DNA from: Dehalococcoidia bacterium
Lineage (GTDB): Bacteria; Chloroflexota; Dehalococcoidia; Tepidiformales; Tepidiformaceae
Assembly: GCA_020432045.1 (NCBI GenBank)
Contig: JAGQHB010000060.1
Location: 22,271 to 86,270 of the forward strand
Reading direction: 5' to 3'
Length of the DNA stretch: 64,000 nt
Position numbers and translations under genes: made by a program. Of the stretch, positions 44,389 through 53,072 are shown piece by piece. Within the stretch, counting starts at the first letter, position 1. Every line of letters starts with the position of its first letter. Below the pieces are notes generated by a model. The model was not told the origin of the DNA, searched no databases, and saw only the letters and a list, made by a program, of their open reading frames with translations.

Positions 44389-45373
44389 GCGCAGCATCAT
44401 TCGCTGGCTGCTGAAGTCGGACCCGGCGATCCGCTGGCAGGTGCTACGCGATCTGGGCGATGAACGTGCCGGCGTGGTCGCCGCGGAGCGTTCGCGCATC
44501 GGCGTCGAGGGGTGGGGGGCGCGGGTGCTTAGCCTGCAGGGAGCCGACGGCAACTGGGGTGGCGGCCCATGGGTCCGGCAAAGCTGGGCGTCGACGATGG
44601 AAACGCTGACGATACTGCGGGAGTTCGGACTGGACCCTTCGCGTGCGGAGACCCGAAGGTCGGTGGGCCTCGTCGCCGAACGCGTGGATTGGGGACCGTA
44701 CCACGGGCATTCGCCGTTTTTCGAAGGCGAGTCCGAGCCATGCATCAAGGGGCGCGTGCTGGCGTGCGGGGCATACTTCGGCTTTGCGAGCGATCGGCTC
44801 GTCGAACGGTTGCTCGGCGAACATCTGGCCGACGGCGGATGGAACTGCGACGCGCCTCCCAGCACTCGCTCGTCTTTCAACTCGACGATCTGCGTGCTGG
44901 AAGGACTCCTGCAGTACGAAGCGGCGGGTGGTGCAGTCGCCGCCGTAAGGGATGCGCGGCTGCGGGGCGAGGAGTATCTGTGGAAACGGCGGCTGTTCCG
45001 GTCGTTGTCGACGGGCGAGGCGATCGCGGCTGATCGAAAGGGTGATTCGGACTTCCGCCAGTTCTCATTCCCGACGCGCTGGCATTACGACGTCCTGTGG
45101 GGTCTCGACTATCTGCAGCGAGCGGGCATGCAGCCGGATGAGCGCGTCGTGGAGGCCGTCGACCTGGTGCGGAAGAAACAGCGGGCAGACGGACGGTGGG
45201 CGGTGGAGCATCATCACGCCGGGAAGGTGCACTTCCCGATGGTGGGCCGGCCCGGGACGCCAAGCCGTTGGGTGACACTGCGGGCCCTACGGATCTTGAA
45301 GTGGTTCGATGGAGGGCCTGCACCCGGCAGAGAGGCAGCTCACGCCCTTGAGGTGAGCGGCGCTGTACGATGA
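44378..45373 (+). CDS. alpha-alpha toroid (squalene cyclase/prenyltransferase-fold) protein, copy 2
   Basis: A 331-residue paralogue of the protein at 831-1805, function unknown. Shared landmarks at nearly identical positions: RWLLKSDPAIRWQV (9-22), LQGADGNW (53-60), LADGGWNC (150-157), QRADGRW (268-274) and SRWVTLRALRILKWF (296-310). The repeats are QW-like motifs of terpenoid cyclase toroids; DXDD is absent. The conserved GGWNC cysteine and a His cluster (EHHH, 277-280) could bind metal. The ATG at 44378 overlaps the LLM stop; dxr starts five bases after its end, which raises a possible isoprenoid link. Confidence 0.85.
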   Translation: MAAERSIIRWLLKSDPAIRWQVLRDLGDERAGVVAAERSRIGVEGWGARVLSLQGADGNWGGGPWVRQSWASTMETLTILREFGLDPSRAETRRSVGLVAERVDWGPYHGHSPFFEGESEPCIKGRVLACGAYFGFASDRLVERLLGEHLADGGWNCDAPPSTRSSFNSTICVLEGLLQYEAAGGAVAAVRDARLRGEEYLWKRRLFRSLSTGEAIAADRKGDSDFRQFSFPTRWHYDVLWGLDYLQRAGMQPDERVVEAVDLVRKKQRADGRWAVEHHHAGKVHFPMVGRPGTPSRWVTLRALRILKWFDGGPAPGREAAHALEVSGAVR

Positions 45374-45377
45374 CCGC

Positions 45378-46535
45378 GTGACGCACACGCCGATCCGCAT
45401 CGCTGTCCTCGGTTGTACGGGTTCTATAGGCTGCCAGACGCTCGATGTGATTGAGCAGTTGCCGGGGCGCTTCGCGGTCCAGTCCCTGGCGGCGGGACGA
45501 AACACGAAGCTGCTGGCCGAGCAGATCACGAAGTTTCGACCTCGTTATGTGTATGGGGAGGCCCGGTCGCCCGACGCGGATGCAGCCGCAACGGCCGTGG
45601 GTGCGGTGTGGACTTCGATGGAAGACATGGCACTGGCCGACGATGTGGATGTCGTGCTTGTCGGAACGGCAGGGGCGGCTGGCCTGATGCCAACGTTGAA
45701 GGCGCTGGAAATCGGCCGGCCGGTCGCGATCGCGAACAAGGAAGTGCTGGTGATGGCCGGGCACCTGGTACGCCGGGCGATGCTGGCGGGCGGCGGCGAA
45801 TTGCGTCCCGTGGACAGCGAGCATTCAGCGATCTGGCAGTGCCTGTGGGGCGAAGAGCAGCACGAAATCCGGCGGATCCTGCTGACAGCGAGCGGCGGGG
45901 CGTTCCGGGACTTCGATGAGGGCCAGCTGGCCGCGGTCACGCCTGAACAAGCGCTAAACCACCCGACATGGAAGATGGGTGCGAAGATCACTGTCGATAG
46001 CGCATCCCTGATGAACAAGGGGATGGAGACGATCGAAGCGATCTGGCTCTTTGGAGTGCCGATGGAACGGGTGGAAGTGGTGTTGCACCGGGAATCGATC
46101 GTGCACTCACTGGTTGAATTCAGCGATGGAAGCGTGAAGGCGCAGCTTGGGGTGCCGGACATGCGCCTGCCGATCCAGTGCGCGCTGGCGTACCCGGAGC
46201 GGATGCCTACGCCCCCATCACCGGTGCTGAACCTGGGCGCGATCGGGACATTGCATTTTGGCGAGCCGGACCTCGGCCGGTTCCCGTGCTTGCGGCTGGC
46301 GATGGAATCGGGTGAACGAGGGGGGACCTACCCGGCGGTGATGGCAGCGGCAGATGAAGTGGCGGTGTTGCGGTTCATCGAAGGTAAGATCGGATTCCTG
46401 GATATCCCTGTGATCATCGAGGCGACACTGGAGAAGCACGACGGAACGGCCGATCCTAATCTTGAGACCGTGATTGCGGCCGATGAGTGGGCGCGCGAGA
46501 AAGCGGAAGCGCTGATCGCGGGGAGGGCCTCGTAA
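45378..46535 (+). CDS. dxr: 1-deoxy-D-xylulose-5-phosphate reductoisomerase
   Basis: A 385-residue DXR, the NADPH-dependent second step of the MEP isoprenoid pathway. Seen: VLGCTGSIGCQTLDVI (NADPH site), AIANKEVLVMAG, VDSEHSAIWQCL, LLTASGGAFRDF, NHPTWKMGAKITVDSASLM and LHRESIVHSLVEF (usual HPQS is HRES). Length normal. GTG at 45378. It follows the toroid gene by four bases and its TAA overlaps the rseP ATG, so toroid, dxr and rseP are probably one transcript. Confidence 0.96.
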   Translation: MTHTPIRIAVLGCTGSIGCQTLDVIEQLPGRFAVQSLAAGRNTKLLAEQITKFRPRYVYGEARSPDADAAATAVGAVWTSMEDMALADDVDVVLVGTAGAAGLMPTLKALEIGRPVAIANKEVLVMAGHLVRRAMLAGGGELRPVDSEHSAIWQCLWGEEQHEIRRILLTASGGAFRDFDEGQLAAVTPEQALNHPTWKMGAKITVDSASLMNKGMETIEAIWLFGVPMERVEVVLHRESIVHSLVEFSDGSVKAQLGVPDMRLPIQCALAYPERMPTPPSPVLNLGAIGTLHFGEPDLGRFPCLRLAMESGERGGTYPAVMAAADEVAVLRFIEGKIGFLDIPVIIEATLEKHDGTADPNLETVIAADEWAREKAEALIAGRAS

Positions 46536-47719
46536 TGTTCCTCGTGGCGTTTGATGTGGCCGCGATCCTGCGGTCGGCGCTGCCATTTATCGGCATCCTG
46601 CTGGTGCTGGTCGTGTTGCACGAATTTGGGCACTTCGTAGCAGCGAAGGCTTTCGGCGTGAAAGTCCTGGAGTTCGGAGTCGGTTTTCCGCCGAAGATCT
46701 GGGGCAAGAAGTTCGGCGAGACCGAATACACGGTGAACTGGTTGCCCATTGGCGGCTTTGTGAGGCTGCTAGGCGAAGAAGACCCAACGGACCCAAAGTC
46801 GCTGGCGGCGCAGGCACGATGGAAGCGGCTGACGGTGCTCTACGCGGGCGTCGCGATGAATTTCGGGCTGGCGATCCTGCTGATGTCGATCGGGTTCATG
46901 ATCCCGCGAGAGCGGTCGCTATCGCTAGCACAGATTGTGCAGGTGGCGCCAGATTCGCCGGCCGCCGAGGCCACGGTCCGGGGGACGATGAGGGACGGTT
47001 CGGAACCGTTGCAGGGCTTACAAGCAGGAGACCTCGTGCTGGAAGCGGCTGGGCGGGATATCAAGAACACAACTGAGCTGGTCTATGCCATCCGGCTGAA
47101 CCTCGGGGAAACGCAGACGTGGCTGATCAACCGCGGCGGCTCGACGCTTGAAGCGGACGTCTATGCGAGATGGAGCCCGCCCGAGGGCGAGGGCAACGTG
47201 GGTGTGAGGATCGGGGCGCCGGCGTCATGTTCGGATATCGACGCGGACGGCAATCCAACTAACTGTGCACTGCTCTATCCGTTCACGGAGGACGTGAGCT
47301 ATACGCCGTGGGCGGCAGTAGACAAAGGATTCTGGTCGCTCATCGAGAGTGCGATCCTGACGAAGAATGAGCTGCAGATGCGGTTCATGGGCGGTGGGGG
47401 CGGTGCGGCCTCATCCGGACCTGCGTTCCAGGGACCTGTTGGGATCGCTGCGGTCACCGGGGACGTGATTAAGCAGGCCGGTTGGCGGTCCTTGATCGAG
47501 ATCTCGGCGCTGCTGAGCCTGAACCTCGCGGTATTCAACATGCTGCCACTACCGATGCTGGACGGGGGGCGGGCGTTCATCATCTTCATCGAGATCTTGC
47601 GGGGTGGTAAGCGGATCGCGCCAGAGAAGGAGGCGTTGTTCCACCTGACGGGTTTCGCGCTGCTGATGGCCTCGGTGTTGGTGGTGACGTACTTCGATAT
47701 CGCGCGACTGGTTTCGTAG
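46535..47719 (+). CDS. rseP: site-2 protease RseP (RIP metalloprotease)
   Basis: A 394-residue intramembrane zinc protease. HEFGH (29-33) provides the active site in the first helix, and NMLPLPMLDGGRAF near the C-terminus provides the third zinc ligand. One PDZ region lies between (about 130-220: LQAGDLVLEAAGRDIKNTTEL). Such enzymes cut membrane anti-sigma factors or signal-peptide remnants. The ATG at 46535 shares a base with the dxr stop. dxr-rseP adjacency is common in bacteria. The loop with PASCSDIDADGNPTNC suggests a periplasmic disulfide. Confidence 0.95.
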   Translation: MFLVAFDVAAILRSALPFIGILLVLVVLHEFGHFVAAKAFGVKVLEFGVGFPPKIWGKKFGETEYTVNWLPIGGFVRLLGEEDPTDPKSLAAQARWKRLTVLYAGVAMNFGLAILLMSIGFMIPRERSLSLAQIVQVAPDSPAAEATVRGTMRDGSEPLQGLQAGDLVLEAAGRDIKNTTELVYAIRLNLGETQTWLINRGGSTLEADVYARWSPPEGEGNVGVRIGAPASCSDIDADGNPTNCALLYPFTEDVSYTPWAAVDKGFWSLIESAILTKNELQMRFMGGGGGAASSGPAFQGPVGIAAVTGDVIKQAGWRSLIEISALLSLNLAVFNMLPLPMLDGGRAFIIFIEILRGGKRIAPEKEALFHLTGFALLMASVLVVTYFDIARLVS

Positions 47720-47773
47720 CGAACGCCGAGGGCCTTCCGCCTCGCGGCGGGTTGGCAGCAGTAGGATGGTGGC

Positions 47774-48076
47774 GTGCTCTTCGAGCTCATCTTTCTCTCG
47801 CTGTTCATTACCGGGTGGGTAGTGTGCGGCTACCTGCCGTGGTTCCTGCTGTCCGTGTTTACGCGGGGGAACGCGGGGCTGGTGTACCTGCCGCTCAGCG
47901 TCTTCACGGGTGTTGTCGCGGGACTGGCAGTGCCGTTGCTGGGACCCCGGGATGTGTTGGGCCTGTGGCTCAGTATGGCGTTCGCGTTCCTGGCGCCGAG
48001 CGTCCTGCTGGCACTGCGACGGTTTAGCCTCGCGCCTGTATCGAGCCAACCCCGAACGGAGCATCGACCGGAATGA
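47774..48076 (+). CDS. small membrane protein, unknown
   Basis: A 100-residue protein with three hydrophobic segments (about 2-20, 21-52 and 58-80) and a polar tail. No family recognised. GTG start at 47774. It ends with ATGA shared with the sugar-isomerase gene, implying coupled translation. The 54 bases before it hold a weak stem (CGCCGAGG with CCTCGCGGCG) that might end rseP transcription. Confidence 0.6.
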   Translation: MLFELIFLSLFITGWVVCGYLPWFLLSVFTRGNAGLVYLPLSVFTGVVAGLAVPLLGPRDVLGLWLSMAFAFLAPSVLLALRRFSLAPVSSQPRTEHRPE

Positions 48077-48993
48077 AGCCACTCGCACTTTCGACCATGT
48101 ACGCCCAGCAGGACCGATTTGACGACGGTGGGGTGTTCGCCCGGTACGCGGCCGCGGCAGGTTACGACGGCATCGAAATTAGCCACTCGACTGACGAACG
48201 CAAGTTCCGGGCGGTGCTGGAGGCGACGGCGTTGCCAGTCACGTCCGTACATCAACCGGCGCCGCGAGCGTTGCACTCAGACGGGCGTCACAACGGAAAG
48301 CTAAACCTGGCGTCCCTCGACGAGACAGAGCGGGCGGCCGCGGTGGCCCACGCAACGGAATCCATCGGCTGGGCGGCGCGTGCCGGCGCAAGCCGTGTGG
48401 TCGTGCATCTCGGGGCCGTGGAAGCGGGCGGGGAGATGCTGGAGGAGGAGTACCGGATGCGGAAGCTGTTCGATAGCGGACAGGGCGACGCGCCGGAGTT
48501 CGCAGAGCTACGTGCGACGGCCATGGCCCGGCGGAAGGAGAATCTCGAACCGCACCTGGCGGCGGCACGGCGGTCGCTGGGCGAGCTTGTGGCAGCGGCA
48601 CGGCCGAGCGGGATCACGATTGGGCTGGAAAACCGGTACCACTTCCACGAGATCCCGCAGGTGGAAGAGTACGAGGCATTGTTCGAAGGGTTTACGCCCT
48701 CTGAGGTGGGGTACTGGCACGACACCGGGCATGCGGAGGTTTTGCACCGACTGGGTTTCGTCGACCGTCATGCGTGGCTGGACCGCTGGTCCAGCCGATG
48801 CGTGGGCGCGCACCTGCATGACGTGATCGGCATCGGCGACCACCGCGCGCCAGGCGATGGGGATGTCGATTGGGGTTACATCGTGAAGGGCGTCGGGCAC
48901 CTGGAGGCGTACACGCTGGAGATCAACCAGTGGCAGCCGGACGAGAAGGTCCGAGACGCGATTACGTTCCTGGAGAAGGTTGGGTTGCGGTAG
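48073..48993 (+). CDS. sugar phosphate isomerase/epimerase (xylose isomerase-like TIM barrel)
   Basis: A 306-residue AP-endonuclease-2-type TIM barrel. Seen: GYDGIEISHS, the histidine in RVVVHLGAVEAGGE, TIGLENRYHFHEIP, VGYWHDTGHAEVLHR and VGAHLHDVIGIGDHRAPGDG, which provide the expected metal ligands (Glu, Asp-His, His, Glu). Family members isomerise keto sugars or inositol derivatives; substrate not assignable. ATG overlaps the previous stop by four bases. Followed by the tRNA gene 54 bases on. Confidence 0.87.
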   Translation: MKPLALSTMYAQQDRFDDGGVFARYAAAAGYDGIEISHSTDERKFRAVLEATALPVTSVHQPAPRALHSDGRHNGKLNLASLDETERAAAVAHATESIGWAARAGASRVVVHLGAVEAGGEMLEEEYRMRKLFDSGQGDAPEFAELRATAMARRKENLEPHLAAARRSLGELVAAARPSGITIGLENRYHFHEIPQVEEYEALFEGFTPSEVGYWHDTGHAEVLHRLGFVDRHAWLDRWSSRCVGAHLHDVIGIGDHRAPGDGDVDWGYIVKGVGHLEAYTLEINQWQPDEKVRDAITFLEKVGLR

Positions 48994-49046
48994 CTGGCAG
49001 ACACTCGACTGGCCGGGCCAGTAAGCGTTCAATAGCGATAGCGGTT

Positions 49047-49124
<78 letters not shown>

Positions 49125-49165
49125 TCTCATCACGCCCGCACCGTTGACTGCTACCCTTGACAGTA

Positions 49166-49606
49166 ATGGAGACGAAGCAGGCAGCGGTCGATTCCGAGAT
49201 TGTTCGTGCGGCGCGCGATGCGTTGTTGTCCGAGGAGCGTGTCGCGGTGGCGTACCTCTTCGGGAGCTTCGCGCGTGGTTCGGCGGGCTCGAAGAGCGAC
49301 CTGGATATCGCTGTCTTGCTCAACGTGCCAATCGAAAAGCGGCTCGGCGGTCCACTGGACGAGCTGCGAGACGCAGTCGAGCGCTCCTGCCGGCGCCCCT
49401 GCGACCTCATCGATGCGCGCTCCGCGCCCGCTGATCTTGTGCACCGCATCCTGCGCGATGGGGTATTGCTGGTTGAGCGTGACCGATCGGCGCGAATCGC
49501 GTTCGAGGTTGCGAAGCGGAACGAGTACTTCGACCTGTTGCCATATCTGCGCGAGTACCGGCGGGCGAGGAAGGCGACCAGAGACTGGCGCGATGGCCCG
49601 GACTGA
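49166..49606 (+). CDS. MNT-type nucleotidyltransferase (MntA-like), orphan
   Basis: A 146-residue minimal nucleotidyltransferase. The catalytic motif is complete: LFGSFARGSAGSKSDLDIAV with G33-S34 and D45/D47. MntA proteins are normally antitoxins that AMPylate a HepT (HEPN) toxin encoded next door. No HEPN gene with its RxxxxH motif is seen in 49607-49726 or upstream, so this copy is alone. The ATG at 49166 is preferred to a TTG at 49157. It lies 41 bases after the tRNA-Val, a common landing place for mobile modules. Confidence 0.85.
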   Translation: METKQAAVDSEIVRAARDALLSEERVAVAYLFGSFARGSAGSKSDLDIAVLLNVPIEKRLGGPLDELRDAVERSCRRPCDLIDARSAPADLVHRILRDGVLLVERDRSARIAFEVAKRNEYFDLLPYLREYRRARKATRDWRDGPD

Positions 49607-49726
49607 TCTGCGCGGCGTTGGCATTGCGGTTGGTGAGAACTCAGTCGCTGGACCAAGCTAGAGCCTTGCGGGGCGAACCAGAATTCTCTAGCGTCTGCGA
49701 AACGGATTCCCGACTGGGAGGGAGCA

Positions 49727-50974
49727 ATGAAGTTCCACTGGTTCAACCTGATGCCCTGGCCGTATCTGCCGGACGATTTCCGGGAGAAGCACCGCTCGGT
49801 GTGGGTGGATGTGGACTCCCGGCTGTATGACCCGGTGAAGGGTCACCAGGTCTACAACGAATACCTGGACCTGCTGGAGTTCGCGGCCGACCTCGGGTTC
49901 GACGGGATCGGAGTGAACGAGCATCACCAGAACGCGTACGGACTGATGCCGTCCCCGCAACTGTGGGCTTCGTCGCTGGCGCGCCGGACGAAGGATGTCG
50001 CGATCGTGCTGATGGGCCAATCAATCGCGCTGTACAACCCCCCAACGCGCGTGGCCGAAGAGATGGCGATGATCGACGTGGTCTCGGGAGGACGGCTCAT
50101 TGCAGGCTTCCCGGTGGGCACGTCGATGGACACGAACTACGCATTCGGATCCAATCCAGGGAACCTGCGGGAGCGGTACCGGGAGAACCATGACCTGATC
50201 ATCCGGGCATGGACCGATCCGGACATGTTCTCGTGGAACGGGACGTACAACAAACTCCGCTATGTGAACCTCTGGCCACGCCCGATCCAGAAGCCGCATC
50301 CGCCAATCTGGATCCCCGGCGGCGGTTCGGTCGAGACGTGGGATTTCTGCGCTGAGAACGAATACAACTACAGCTATCTGTCGTTCAGCGGTTACATCCG
50401 CGGCCAGTTCCTGATGAACGGGTTCCACAACCGCGTGGCGGAGTTGGGCCATGAGTTCAACCCGTTCCAGGCGGCGTTTGCGCAACAGATCTGCGTGGCA
50501 AACAGCTGGGACGAAGCGGAGAACGAGTACTACGAGCATGCGAAGTACTTCTTCGAACGATGCCTGCACGTGTATCCGGGCTTTGCGGATGCGCCGGGGT
50601 ACCGCACAGAAGCGACGCTGCGTGCAGGCTTGAAAGCACAGGTTGGTGCGAGCGGTGGAGCGGCACTGGGCAAGACGTTCAAGCAGTACGTAGAAGAGGG
50701 CTTCCTTGTCGGCGGCGACCCGGACCAGGTGACGGAGCAGATGGAGCACCTGATCAAGTCACTTCGGGTCGGGCACCTATTCGCGCTGCTGCACTTCGGA
50801 AATATGCCGAAGGACAAGTGCGAAAGGAGCACGTTGCTGTTCGCTGAGAAGGTGATGCCGCGGCTGAAGCACCTCTGGGAGAACGACTACGAAGACAGGT
50901 GGATGCCGAAGAAGCTTTCGAGCGACCAGATGGCGACGCCGCGTCCGATCCGCGCGAGCACGCTGGTCAAGTAG
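49727..50974 (+). CDS. LLM class flavin-dependent oxidoreductase
   Basis: A 415-residue luciferase-like oxidoreductase. Seen: KFHWFNLMPWPYLPDDF, GFDGIGVNEHHQNAYGLMPS, IVLMGQSIALYNPPTRVAEE, SGGRLIAGFPVGTSMDTNYA and an IWIPGGGSVETWDF strand. This subtype includes alkanal monooxygenase-like enzymes that use FMNH2. An alpha/beta hydrolase gene follows after 23 bases, suggesting that an oxygenation is followed by hydrolysis of the same substrate. GGAGG five bases before the ATG. The substrate cannot be inferred. Confidence 0.93.
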   Translation: MKFHWFNLMPWPYLPDDFREKHRSVWVDVDSRLYDPVKGHQVYNEYLDLLEFAADLGFDGIGVNEHHQNAYGLMPSPQLWASSLARRTKDVAIVLMGQSIALYNPPTRVAEEMAMIDVVSGGRLIAGFPVGTSMDTNYAFGSNPGNLRERYRENHDLIIRAWTDPDMFSWNGTYNKLRYVNLWPRPIQKPHPPIWIPGGGSVETWDFCAENEYNYSYLSFSGYIRGQFLMNGFHNRVAELGHEFNPFQAAFAQQICVANSWDEAENEYYEHAKYFFERCLHVYPGFADAPGYRTEATLRAGLKAQVGASGGAALGKTFKQYVEEGFLVGGDPDQVTEQMEHLIKSLRVGHLFALLHFGNMPKDKCERSTLLFAEKVMPRLKHLWENDYEDRWMPKKLSSDQMATPRPIRASTLVK

Positions 50975-50997
50975 CAGCGAGGCAGAAGGAAGCAGAG

Positions 50998-51786
50998 ATG
51001 AACGCAAAGAACATCACCCTGCCGGGTGAACCGCATGCCACGGTCTACTACCGGGGCGGGTCGGGCGAGACGGTGCTGTGGCTGCACCACCTGGCGGGGA
51101 TGCAGGGTTGGGAGCCGGTGCACGAGGCGCTGTCGAAGTCGTTCGACGTGGTGGCGCCCTACCAGCCGGGATTCGGAGAGAGCGAGGGCGAGGCTCTCGA
51201 CGACTTCGACAACGGCCTGGACCTCGTGCTGCACTACGGGGAACTGCTGGACGAGCTTGGCACCGGGCCCGTCCATATCGTGGGGCATTCGATCGGCGGA
51301 TGGATCGCGGCGGAGATCGCGGCGATCCACCCGAGCCGCGTGAAGCGAATGGTGCTGGTGAACCCGGTAGGCATGTGGTCTGAGTCGGTTGGCGGCGAAG
51401 ATCCGTATGCGCAGCAGCCGATGGCAGCCACCGCGGTGCTGTTTTCGGACCCCGAGCTTCGAAACAAGCTGGTCTTGAAGGATGGGGCCGTCGATCTGAT
51501 GGACAACTACGTCGACGAGATGAAGAACCTGAAGGGCTCGGCGAAATTCCTGTGGCCGCTGCCGGACACGGGGGTGGCGAAGCGGCTACACCTGGTGAAG
51601 GCCCCGACGCTGATCGTTTCGTGCGGGATGGATCACGTGGCGCCGGCGCTTTACGGGGAAGCCTGGCAGCAGCGGATCAGCGGGGCTCAGCGGATCACGA
51701 TCCCGGACGCGGGCCACCTCGTGAACCTCGAACAGCCAGGGCGGCTCGCCGATATCGCAAGGAACTTCCTCTCCGGCGCCGAATAG
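50998..51786 (+). CDS. alpha/beta hydrolase paired with LLM oxidoreductase
   Basis: A 262-residue alpha/beta hydrolase. Seen: VLWLHHLAGMQGWEPVH (oxyanion region), VGHSIGGWIA (nucleophile elbow), LIVSCGMDHVAPA and IPDAGHLVNLEQP (catalytic Asp/His regions). It resembles C-C bond or ester hydrolases of degradation pathways. The 23-base gap to the LLM gene and shared strand indicate one operon. ATG at 50998 with GGAAGCAGAG before it. A strong hairpin follows at 51817-51850. Confidence 0.9.
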   Translation: MNAKNITLPGEPHATVYYRGGSGETVLWLHHLAGMQGWEPVHEALSKSFDVVAPYQPGFGESEGEALDDFDNGLDLVLHYGELLDELGTGPVHIVGHSIGGWIAAEIAAIHPSRVKRMVLVNPVGMWSESVGGEDPYAQQPMAATAVLFSDPELRNKLVLKDGAVDLMDNYVDEMKNLKGSAKFLWPLPDTGVAKRLHLVKAPTLIVSCGMDHVAPALYGEAWQQRISGAQRITIPDAGHLVNLEQPGRLADIARNFLSGAE

Positions 51787-51816
51787 GCGGTGGATTCAGA
51801 CGTTTTCTCCCTCCGT

Positions 51817-51850
51817 AGAACGGGGCCGGTGGCGACACTGGCCCCGTTCT
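51817..51850 (+). terminator. terminator after LLM-hydrolase pair
   Basis: AGAACGGGGCC (51817-51827) pairs with GGCCCCGTTCT (51840-51850). Beyond a one-base mismatch GTG/CAC adds three pairs around a GCGA tetraloop. The structure lies 31 bases after the hydrolase stop. Little T-tract follows (TGCGTTTG). Confidence 0.65.
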
Positions 51851-51911
51851 GCGTTTGCGGGGACTCCGGCCGTCCGCCATGATCCGGCGACGAGCGACCG
51901 GGAGGGACGTT

Positions 51912-52442
51912 TTGGCACTGACGCAACAGGAACTGCTCCGCAAGAGCCTTCGATCAATGCATGCGCTGCTGGACAAGGCGGTGGAGGGCATGACGGCGGA
52001 ACAGCTGAACTTCCGGCCACAGGAGGGCGGGGTCAGCGGGTTCTTCAGCCTCTGGCACTATGTCAGGACGGAAGACAATATCGTGCAGTTCGTCACGCAG
52101 CGGAAGCCAACGGTGTGGATCGAGGGCGCGTATGACGTGTACTTCGGTCTGCCTCGCACGAGCCAGGGCACGGGGATGAGCAAGGAAGACGCGGACTCGC
52201 TGGCGATCAGCGACGTCGAGAAGTGGCACGAGTACCAGCAGAAGGTGTGGGCAGCGACGGATTCCTACCTTGAGGCGATGTCGCCGGAGGAGTTCGATAC
52301 GCGGCGGGTGACGATTAAGCCGCTGCCGGAGATGTCACTTTGGGACGGGCTGTACGGCATTTGCCTGAGCCACGGATACCGGCACGTGGGCGAGATCGAG
52401 TATGTGCGGGGCGTGCAAGGGATCGGTGGGCTGACGATCTAG
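51912..52442 (+). CDS. DinB family protein
   Basis: A 176-residue DinB-type four-helix protein with the full metal triad: H49 (SLWHYVRTED), H154 and H158 (CLSHGYRHVGEIEYVRG). DinB proteins bind Zn or Ni and often act as thiol-dependent transferases; the role here is unknown. TTG at 51912 is chosen because GGGAGGG lies about five bases upstream; the open frame before it includes the terminator and an ATG at 51879 without a ribosome site. It may act with the LLM-hydrolase pair but has its own leader. Confidence 0.85.
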   Translation: MALTQQELLRKSLRSMHALLDKAVEGMTAEQLNFRPQEGGVSGFFSLWHYVRTEDNIVQFVTQRKPTVWIEGAYDVYFGLPRTSQGTGMSKEDADSLAISDVEKWHEYQQKVWAATDSYLEAMSPEEFDTRRVTIKPLPEMSLWDGLYGICLSHGYRHVGEIEYVRGVQGIGGLTI

Positions 52443-52490
52443 GGGTGGCCGGCACCGGGGCTCGTAGGATCTTGCACTCCCGGATCCAGT

Positions 52491-52874
52491 TCATACGAAA
52501 ACGGTTTCACTCGCAATGCACCCCTCCACGAAACGCAGCAGAGAGATGCAGTGCAGGCGAAATGGCGAGCCCTCAGGGCCGAACTGCGCGTGGACACCGC
52601 TGCTGGTGCCCTCCCAGACCATCTCGACGAAGACTCTGTCTCCATCCGCCGCCAGAGAGAGCACGCGCTGGCGGCGATCTGGCAGCGCCTCGAGATTCGT
52701 GCGTACCGCCAACCGGTAGCCCTCGCGCCCGCCTTTGTCATGCACGTTTCTGGCTGGCATCAGCACTTCACAGTCGTCTGTCAGCATCTCATCGCAGCAG
52801 CGATCCGGGTCAGTGTTGTATAGATGCGTCCAGCGCCGCGCGGCATCCAGGTTCCGTTCTTCTTCAGCGCTCAT
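52491..52874 (-). CDS. SnoaL/NTF2-like domain protein
   Basis: A 127-residue protein with the cone-shaped NTF2/SnoaL pattern: helix LDAARRWTHLYNTDPDRCCD, MLTDDCEVLMP, GREGYRLAVRTNLEALPD, then strands RVFVEMVWEGT and FRLHCISLLRFVEGCI. Members are isomerases, cyclases or ligand-binding proteins. GGAGG six bases before ATG 52874 fixes the start, so an earlier ATG at 52949 is rejected. Convergent with the DinB gene. Function unknown. Confidence 0.82.
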   Translation of the reverse strand: MSAEEERNLDAARRWTHLYNTDPDRCCDEMLTDDCEVLMPARNVHDKGGREGYRLAVRTNLEALPDRRQRVLSLAADGDRVFVEMVWEGTSSGVHAQFGPEGSPFRLHCISLLRFVEGCIASETVFV

Positions 52875-53072
52875 CGTATCCTCCTCGGAGCGTGAAATGG
52901 CGGCTACCCGACTGAGCCGCTTCTTGGGATGCATGCGGCGAGTATCCACTCACTGTCAAACCGTCCCGTTCACATACACGGCAACGCCTTTGTGGCGGTG
53001 ACATCTCCGCGGCAAGCCGCGTGACTGCGCAGGCTCGAACCCAAGGAGTGAAGCAGGGATACTCTCAGCACG

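Noticed and set aside
43705..44880. 391-codon open frame opposite the LLM and toroid genes
   Set aside because: Antisense to two recognisable families; composition typical of a shadow frame.
49607..49726. HepT (HEPN) toxin partner for the nucleotidyltransferase
   Set aside because: The 120 bases contain no helical ORF or RxxxxH motif.
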